Shown piece by piece: positions 7,234 to 11,708 of a stretch of DNA of 11,708 bases. Source of the stretch: an uncultured Collinsella sp. (GTDB taxonomy: Bacteria > Actinomycetota > Coriobacteriia > Coriobacteriales > Coriobacteriaceae); assembly GCA_900762015.1 (NCBI GenBank), contig CAAFEX010000063.1, forward strand, positions 1 to 11,708, given 5' to 3'. Positions within the stretch are counted from its first letter, which is position 1; each line of letters starts with the position of its first letter. The position numbers and the translations under genes are program-made. The notes below the pieces were generated by a model. It was not told the DNA's origin. It was given only the letters and a program-made list of their open reading frames with translations, and ran no database searches.

Positions 7234-10200
7234 ATGGCGAACACCCAGAACTATATTAACCACCTGCTGCAGAACACCGGCATTACGCCGGCATGCAGCG
7301 AAGAAGAGCGCTTGGCTGCCGAGGATATCGCTCAGATCTTCCGCAACCACGGCTTTGATCCCGAGGTTCAGGAGTTCAATGCCCCGGCGCCCAGTAGATT
7401 GGCATTTGCCGTTACCGGTATTCTTGCGTTTGCCGGCGCCCTGCTGATGGGCATCGGCGGCGGTATCGGCTTGGTCGGCACCTTGCTGGCCATTGTCGGC
7501 GCCGTTCTTTACGTGCTCGAGCGCACGGGCCACCCCGTGGTTTCGCGCCTGGGCAAGACGGGCGTGAGCCAAAATGTCATCGCCTACCACAAGGCCTCGG
7601 GCCCGCTCGCGTCTCCGCGCAACCGCCCGGTGGTCGTTGTCGCACACTACGACTCTCCCCGTGCTGAGCTGCTCGCCCGCGAGCCCTATGCTTCGTATCG
7701 TGCGCTCATCGCCAAGCTGTTGCCCGTTGCCACGGTTGCCCCTGCTGCCGTTGCCATCCTGCGTATCCTGCCGCTCCCCGGCGCGCTCAAGGTTCTGCTG
7801 TGGATTGTCGCGATCCTCGCTTCCCTCGTTGCACTTGCCAACGCGGCAAACATCATCTCTAACCGCCACATTCTTCCCTATACGTCCGGCGCGGTGTGCA
7901 ACAAGTCTTCTGTCGCCGCTATGCTCGGTGTTATGGACAACGTTGCTCCCTTCCAGGGCGAGAACGAGTTTCCCGACGATGTTCCGTTCGATACCTATTT
8001 TGGGGAGCAGAAACGTCGTGCCGAGGAAATGGCGCGCGCGGCGGCGGAGTATGCCGCGGCCCAGCAGCAAAACGACTACGGCAACACCATCGAGTACGAA
8101 GAGCCTACCTACGCCGAGGACGAGTTCGGTCAGCCGATTGCTCCCGACGCTCAAACCGAGCCCGAACAGGGCGAGGCTTTTGACGAGCAGATCGAGGGCT
8201 TTGAGGGTGCGTCTGCCGACGAGACGCTGATTGGCGCCATCGTGCCCGAGGATCAGAATCAGGCTGTCCAGGCCGAAGAGTTCAATGACGAGGTTCCCGC
8301 TGCTGAGCCGGCGGAGGAGCCTGCCGCGGCCGAGCCCGAGCCCAAGCTCTATCGCAACGCCGCCGGCAACATCCGCTTTGGTTCGGATGCCATCCGTGCG
8401 CTCGGAATGCTTCCCGAGTCCTGCACGCTCGATTACGAGGAGGGCGAGGAGCCGACGTTTGAGCCCGAGCCTGCGCCCGTTGTCACTGCGGATGATGAGT
8501 CCGCCGCGGTTACCGCTGCCGTTGCCGAGCCCGAGGCGGTGTCTGCGATCGATCCCGCGGCAGGACTGGACATTTTGGCTCCCGCCGCGCCGGCGCAAGA
8601 CGTTGCGGACGAGTCTGACGACGATTACGTTGAACAGCCGAGGCGCGTGTCTTACGAGAGCGATACTGATTTCTCTGCCGAGATTCCCGCGGCAACGCCC
8701 CATGCCGATATTGCATCCGCGTTCTCTTCGATTGGCGCCAGCGCTTCCAGCTTCTTTAAGGGTGCGCTTGCAAAGGGCAGGAAATTTGTCGACGATTTCG
8801 AGGAGAAGCGCGCTGCCGCACGCGAGGCTGCCGAGCAGGAGGCTATCGCTCAGCAGCAGGCAGCCGAGGCGGCACGTGAGCGCGCGGCGCAAGAGTTTGA
8901 GCAGAACGAGGCTATGCAGTCCGGGCCCGTCGACGCTGCCGAAGCTACGACGTCCTTTGAGTCCCAGCAACCGACGTCAGCGGATGTTGTTGAGGCAACA
9001 ACGTCTTTCGAGGCTCAGCAGCACGTCGATAGCACCATGTCGTTTGATGCCGCGCAGTTCGATTCCACGATAACGTTTGAAAAGCAAGGCACCGCAATTG
9101 CCGAGCCCCTTCCTGTTTCCGATGAGCAGGGCGACGCGGCAGACGATGACGAGCCCATTGATGCTGCCGAAATCCAAGATGCCGCCGAGGACGAGTCCGT
9201 CGAGGCCAACTCTGACGAAGAGCAATACGCGGCAGCCGATCAAGGTGATTCGACCGAGGTCGAGCAGGAGGAAGTGCCTGCGGTTTCCGAGACTCCCGAG
9301 ACGGATGAGTCGAGGCCTTACTCCACGCAGATTTTCACCATGCCGACCCCGAGTGGTTCCGGTGCCACGGTTGCCAATGTTGCTCCCACCCAGGACGAAA
9401 CGGTCGATTCCCTTATGGCCCAGATTTCCTCCCAGGCATCGCCGCGTCCGCAGATAAATGTTCCCGATCCGGCGTCGGCACCGTCGCCTGCACCTTCCTC
9501 GTCTCCGCTGGCTTCGGTCCCCGATCCGTCGCTGCCGTCTATGAAGCAGGCAAACGTTGCGTCTCGCACGTCGCTGTTCGACCTTCCCGATCCCTCTGCC
9601 CAGGTCAACGACCCCTTTGCTACTGCCCAGGGTCCCGAACCCACATCGGCACCCGTTGCGCCTTCTATGCCCGTTGCGTCGGGCGCGCAGCCGATCGAGA
9701 CCATTTCGGCTCCCGCCCCAGCGGCACCCAAGTCTCGCAAACGCGGCCTGGGTGGCCTGTTCGGTCGTAAAAGGAAAAACGAGCAGGACAGCATGAGTGA
9801 TTGGCTGGGCGTCGAAGACGATTACGATGCCAAGAAGTCCGGTCGCGGTATCGGTTCGTGGGATAACTTCGAGGACGATAACGATGGCTGGAAGGGCGGC
9901 GCTACGTCTTCCGATGGCGCTTCTTCCGAAGATATGCTCTCGGCTGTCGCCTCTATGGGCGACGATGAGCTGCTCGGTCACGATATCTGGTTTGTGGCAA
10001 CGGGCGCCTCGGATTGTGATGGCTCCGGTATGAAGGCCTTCTTGGCTTCGCATCGCGATAAGCTCCGCGGCGTCTTCTTCATCAATCTTGAATCCGTCGG
10101 CGCCGGTAGGCTTTCGGTGGTGACGGTTGAGGGCGAACAGCAGCTGCTCAAGGGCGATCGCCGCATCATGAACCTGGTCAGCAAGGTGTGCAAGTCGTTC

Positions 10201-10410
10201 CATGTCGATTGTGGCGCGCTCGAGATGCCCTATGCCAAGACCGATGCCTACGCCGCGCTCGAGGCGAGCCGCCGAGCCCTCACCATCGCCGGCGTGGACG
10301 GCACGCGTCTGGCTTGCGCTCGTACCGAGGACGACCTGCCCCACAATGTCAACCCGACGAACATTGCCACGGTATCCGAGGTCGTGACCGAGGTTATCCG
10401 CCGTTCGTAG
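7234..10410 (+). CDS. Membrane protein with split, degenerate M28-peptidase-like domain and long acidic insert
   Basis: 1058 residues. M28-like pieces are residues 1-50, 112-145 (VVVVAHYDSPRAE with H138-x-D140), 212-240 (CNKSSVAAMLGVMD) and 910-1058 (IWFVATGASDCDGSG, FFINLESVG, DLPHNVNP with H1037). Two hydrophobic hairpins interrupt them: about 56-95 and 158-207, four membrane segments in all. There is no signal peptide; basic residues flank the outer ends of the hairpins, so all soluble parts should be cytosolic. Residues ~241-908 are Glu/Asp/Ala/Pro-rich and probably disordered, with a coiled-coil-like stretch (~518-560), TTSFE-type repeats (570-618), PDP repeats (743-788) and a basic patch (833-849). 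Compared with M28 enzymes the catalytic Glu pair is S926-D927 and the metal Asp is E953, so peptidase activity is doubtful. The ATG chosen has GTGGAG 5 nt upstream; an in-frame TTG at 7144 and ATG at 7186 lack one. Confidence 0.75.
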   Translation: MANTQNYINHLLQNTGITPACSEEERLAAEDIAQIFRNHGFDPEVQEFNAPAPSRLAFAVTGILAFAGALLMGIGGGIGLVGTLLAIVGAVLYVLERTGHPVVSRLGKTGVSQNVIAYHKASGPLASPRNRPVVVVAHYDSPRAELLAREPYASYRALIAKLLPVATVAPAAVAILRILPLPGALKVLLWIVAILASLVALANAANIISNRHILPYTSGAVCNKSSVAAMLGVMDNVAPFQGENEFPDDVPFDTYFGEQKRRAEEMARAAAEYAAAQQQNDYGNTIEYEEPTYAEDEFGQPIAPDAQTEPEQGEAFDEQIEGFEGASADETLIGAIVPEDQNQAVQAEEFNDEVPAAEPAEEPAAAEPEPKLYRNAAGNIRFGSDAIRALGMLPESCTLDYEEGEEPTFEPEPAPVVTADDESAAVTAAVAEPEAVSAIDPAAGLDILAPAAPAQDVADESDDDYVEQPRRVSYESDTDFSAEIPAATPHADIASAFSSIGASASSFFKGALAKGRKFVDDFEEKRAAAREAAEQEAIAQQQAAEAARERAAQEFEQNEAMQSGPVDAAEATTSFESQQPTSADVVEATTSFEAQQHVDSTMSFDAAQFDSTITFEKQGTAIAEPLPVSDEQGDAADDDEPIDAAEIQDAAEDESVEANSDEEQYAAADQGDSTEVEQEEVPAVSETPETDESRPYSTQIFTMPTPSGSGATVANVAPTQDETVDSLMAQISSQASPRPQINVPDPASAPSPAPSSSPLASVPDPSLPSMKQANVASRTSLFDLPDPSAQVNDPFATAQGPEPTSAPVAPSMPVASGAQPIETISAPAPAAPKSRKRGLGGLFGRKRKNEQDSMSDWLGVEDDYDAKKSGRGIGSWDNFEDDNDGWKGGATSSDGASSEDMLSAVASMGDDELLGHDIWFVATGASDCDGSGMKAFLASHRDKLRGVFFINLESVGAGRLSVVTVEGEQQLLKGDRRIMNLVSKVCKSFHVDCGALEMPYAKTDAYAALEASRRALTIAGVDGTRLACARTEDDLPHNVNPTNIATVSEVVTEVIRRS
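8941..9087 (+). repeat. Four short TTSFE-type peptide repeats
   Basis: Within the acidic insert the residues EATTSFESQQ (570), EATTSFEAQQ (587), STMSFDAAQ (600) and STITFEKQ (611) form a degenerate series with start spacings of 17, 13 and 11. The common core is [A/S]T-x-[S/T]F[E/D]-x-x-Q. The nucleotide copies differ at synonymous sites (GAAGCTACGACGTCC against GAGGCAACAACGTCT), so the peptide rather than the DNA appears preserved. Confidence 0.65.
9460..9597 (+). repeat. Three PDP-motif peptide repeats
   Basis: VPDPA (743-747), VPDPS (762-766) and LPDPS (784-788) occur 19 and 22 residues apart in a Ser/Pro/Ala-rich part of the insert of the large membrane protein. They could be short linear binding motifs or simply low-complexity drift. 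Confidence 0.4.
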
Positions 10411-10420
10411 ACGGAGCTCT

Positions 10421-10426
10421 AAGGAG
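10421..10426 (+). promoter_or_regulatory. Ribosome binding site that fixes a GTG start
   Basis: AAGGAG lies 5 nt before GTG at 10432, in the 21-nt gap after the large membrane protein. It is the main evidence that the short downstream reading frame is a real gene. Confidence 0.8.
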
Positions 10427-10431
10427 TCAAC

Positions 10432-10650
10432 GTGTTTTCGTATATTAAGCGCCATTGGCCTGTCTACGTGATTTTGACCTTGATTGCCATTGCGTTAGGG
10501 TTTGGAGCTGCCTGCATCGTGGGCGCGAAGGGCTCGACCCCCGCCTCCGCAATCAGCGAAGAGGTGGAGCAAGAACAGAGCACGGGTGCCGATGGGATTC
10601 CTGAGTCCGAGCAAGCAATCGTTGATGGTGGATCTTCGTCTGCAGAGTAG
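10432..10650 (+). CDS. Small single-pass membrane protein of unknown function
   Basis: 72 residues from a GTG start with a near-ideal ribosome binding site. A short basic N-terminus (K6, R7, H8) precedes one hydrophobic segment (about 11-31), then an acidic Ser/Glu/Gly-rich tail of about 40 residues. The positive-inside rule puts the N-terminus in the cytosol and the tail outside. C28 sits in FGAAC, which is not a proper lipobox because position -3 is Gly and the site is late in the hydrophobic run, so a lipoprotein is unlikely. It begins 21 nt after the large M28-like membrane protein and is followed by a terminator, so the two are probably cotranscribed; it could be an accessory partner. 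I do not recognise a family. Confidence 0.7.
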   Translation: MFSYIKRHWPVYVILTLIAIALGFGAACIVGAKGSTPASAISEEVEQEQSTGADGIPESEQAIVDGGSSSAE

Positions 10651-10673
10651 ATGCGGCGATTTACATGATTGAA

Positions 10674-10709
10674 AGCGGGCGAGCCGGGGGACTGGCTCGC
10701 TCGCTTTTT
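10674..10709 (+). terminator. Intrinsic terminator of the membrane-protein operon
   Basis: Arms 10674-10685 and 10694-10705 (AGCGGGCGAGCC / GGCTCGCTCGCT) pair over 12 positions with one G-U wobble around an 8-nt loop and lead directly into a run of five T (10705-10709). It lies 23 nt after the small-protein stop. On the minus strand only three T follow the stem, so termination of the convergent LPXTG gene there would be weaker. Confidence 0.9.
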
Positions 10710-10716
10710 CATCGCG

Positions 10717-11708
10717 CTAGCGCTTCTTTGGGATTGACCTAAGGCGAGCGAACCATAGGGCTGCGGCACCCGAGGTCAGGAGCGCGGTGATGCAAGCGGC
10801 GATGGGAGCTGATCCTGTTGTCGGTAGGTCCTGCGGTAGGGTACAGCGTTGAATGACACTGTCCTCGTCATGTGACTCAAGTTTATCGCCGCCGCCGTTG
10901 CGGCAAAGATCGACGCGTGCGCTGTTGGTGAGTGCAGTTTGGGGTGTGTAAGCCGACGTTGCCTGCATGTGCACGACTGCGCCCCGAGCATCTGTGCCAA
11001 GGATTGCTTTGGCATCGTCAAGGTCGTCGTGCTCATCTTTGAGATCATCACGGGTCCAAGAATCCGTATCGCTTCGAGTCGTAAAGTCGGCGGCTACCGC
11101 ACCGTATTCAATGCGAATGCCCGTCACGACGGTATTGGATGCAAGGTCGAGTTCTTTCGCCTCGAGTGTGGCGGATTCCGTGGTCGAGACATCCGCCTTC
11201 CAGAGGTGCCAGCCGTCGTAATCGACGAGGCGGCAATCTTCACCCAGACTCTCTTTTACTTCGTCGGACTCAAGCCAAGGATTTTCGTGCCCATCGTCAA
11301 GTGTCGCGTTTGCCGGCTCATCGACGTCTGTCGAGTCCAACGGCGTCGTGCGATACCATACGTTGCACAGACCGTTGAGGTCGCCGATGGCGACGGGGGT
11401 TTCGATTGAGACGAATCTCGCCGTGCCGTCTTTGGCGCACTCAAGATCATCGGTAATCGTAAACTCATCAACCCAAGTAGCGGAATCGTTTCGAGCATCG
11501 ATGGTATAGGAGAAAAGCCCATCCGTATTGGTTTGCATCGCGGCGCGGTTTTTTTTATCGCCGTTAGCCAACAGACCCTTCCCGATAGGTTGGACAAGTT
11601 CCTGACGCTTGTCGACCTGTCCTTTGATCTCGATGGGCGCATCCTTCATCGCGACGGATTGGACTTCTCCCGTATCCTTTATTTCAAACGTTATCTCCTC
11701 GGCAAGGT
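10717..11708 (-). CDS. LPXTG cell-wall-anchored surface protein, C-terminal part (5' end outside window)
   Basis: The reading frame is open to the right edge, so at least 329 residues are seen and the start lies outside; an internal ATG at 11649 is not a convincing start. The C-terminus is a full sorting signal: LPTTG (10827-10813), a hydrophobic stretch of about 18 residues, and a basic tail ending IPKKR. A sortase would cleave between T and G and link the protein to peptidoglycan. Upstream, GLFSYTIDARNDSATWVDEFTITDDL-type sequence resembles the beta-sandwich repeats (DUF11 or isopeptide fimbrial domains) of large surface adhesins; this is similarity of pattern only. Five cysteines lie in the extracellular part (in LECAKD, GLCNVW, EDCRLV, DLCRNG, QRCTLP). 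The role is probably adhesion or pilus-related. It converges on the small membrane protein. Confidence 0.85.
   Translation of the reverse strand, partial: LAEEITFEIKDTGEVQSVAMKDAPIEIKGQVDKRQELVQPIGKGLLANGDKKNRAAMQTNTDGLFSYTIDARNDSATWVDEFTITDDLECAKDGTARFVSIETPVAIGDLNGLCNVWYRTTPLDSTDVDEPANATLDDGHENPWLESDEVKESLGEDCRLVDYDGWHLWKADVSTTESATLEAKELDLASNTVVTGIRIEYGAVAADFTTRSDTDSWTRDDLKDEHDDLDDAKAILGTDARGAVVHMQATSAYTPQTALTNSARVDLCRNGGGDKLESHDEDSVIQRCTLPQDLPTTGSAPIAACITALLTSGAAALWFARLRSIPKKR

Noticed and set aside
7183..10455. Two long open frames on the minus strand (7183-8970 and 8977-10455) covering the whole large membrane-protein gene
   Set aside because: They are in codon-to-codon register with the sense gene, where only sense TTA, CTA or TCA codons give stops. 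Such codons are rare in this GC-rich bias, and the translations are Arg/Gly/Leu-rich without recognisable domains.
10498..10524. Lipobox (FGAAC) in the small membrane protein
   Set aside because: Glycine at -3 and a cysteine late in the hydrophobic segment do not fit signal peptidase II sites.
1..11708. CRISPR arrays, insertion sequences, tRNA or rRNA genes, phage or toxin-antitoxin modules
   Set aside because: No regularly spaced direct repeats, transposase motifs, tRNA-like cloverleaf or such protein families were seen on either strand.

Overview
The window looks like chromosomal DNA of a high-GC Gram-positive bacterium, most likely an actinomycete-lineage gut anaerobe of the Coriobacteriia (Collinsella-like). 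The grounds are the G/C-rich third codon positions, an adjacent PafB/PafC-type pair of WYL regulators (an actinobacterial hallmark), an LPXTG surface protein and GGAGG-type ribosome binding sites. The genus is inference; nothing here fixes it.

Layout, left to right. (1) An intergenic strip (1-120) carries a perfect 16-bp-stem hairpin, probably the rlmN terminator, and a parS-like palindrome. (2) rlmN (minus), a radical-SAM 23S rRNA/tRNA methyltransferase, is divergent from ddl. (3) ddl (plus), D-alanine-D-alanine ligase, overlaps dinG by 7 nt and is probably translationally coupled to it. (4) dinG (plus) is a fused DEDDh exonuclease and XPD/DinG-type helicase that keeps the four Fe-S cysteines. 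(5) Two overlapping minus-strand WYL regulators, read PafB-like then PafC-like, run convergently into dinG; their stop codons share a CTAA tetranucleotide. (6) A 198-bp divergent promoter region follows. (7) A 1058-residue plus-strand protein has an M28-peptidase-like fold interrupted by two membrane hairpins and by a roughly 670-residue acidic, probably disordered insert. (8) A 72-residue single-pass membrane protein sits 21 nt downstream in the same apparent operon, followed by a strong intrinsic terminator. (9) The C-terminal part of an LPXTG cell-wall-anchored protein lies on the minus strand and runs off the right edge.

How the genes may work together. PafBC activates the LexA-independent DNA damage response in mycobacteria. 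Here the pair adjoins a DNA-repair-type exonuclease/helicase, and a TTGTC-N12-TAAGAT element resembling the mycobacterial PafBC-dependent promoter lies in the region shared with the large membrane protein. A damage-response neighbourhood is therefore plausible but unproven.

The least ordinary item is the large M28-like membrane protein. All of its soluble parts are predicted to be cytosolic, several metal and catalytic positions are substituted, and its insert carries short repeats (TTSFE-type and PDP-type) and a basic patch. It may be a non-catalytic scaffold rather than a peptidase. No tRNA, rRNA, CRISPR array, insertion sequence or phage gene was seen.
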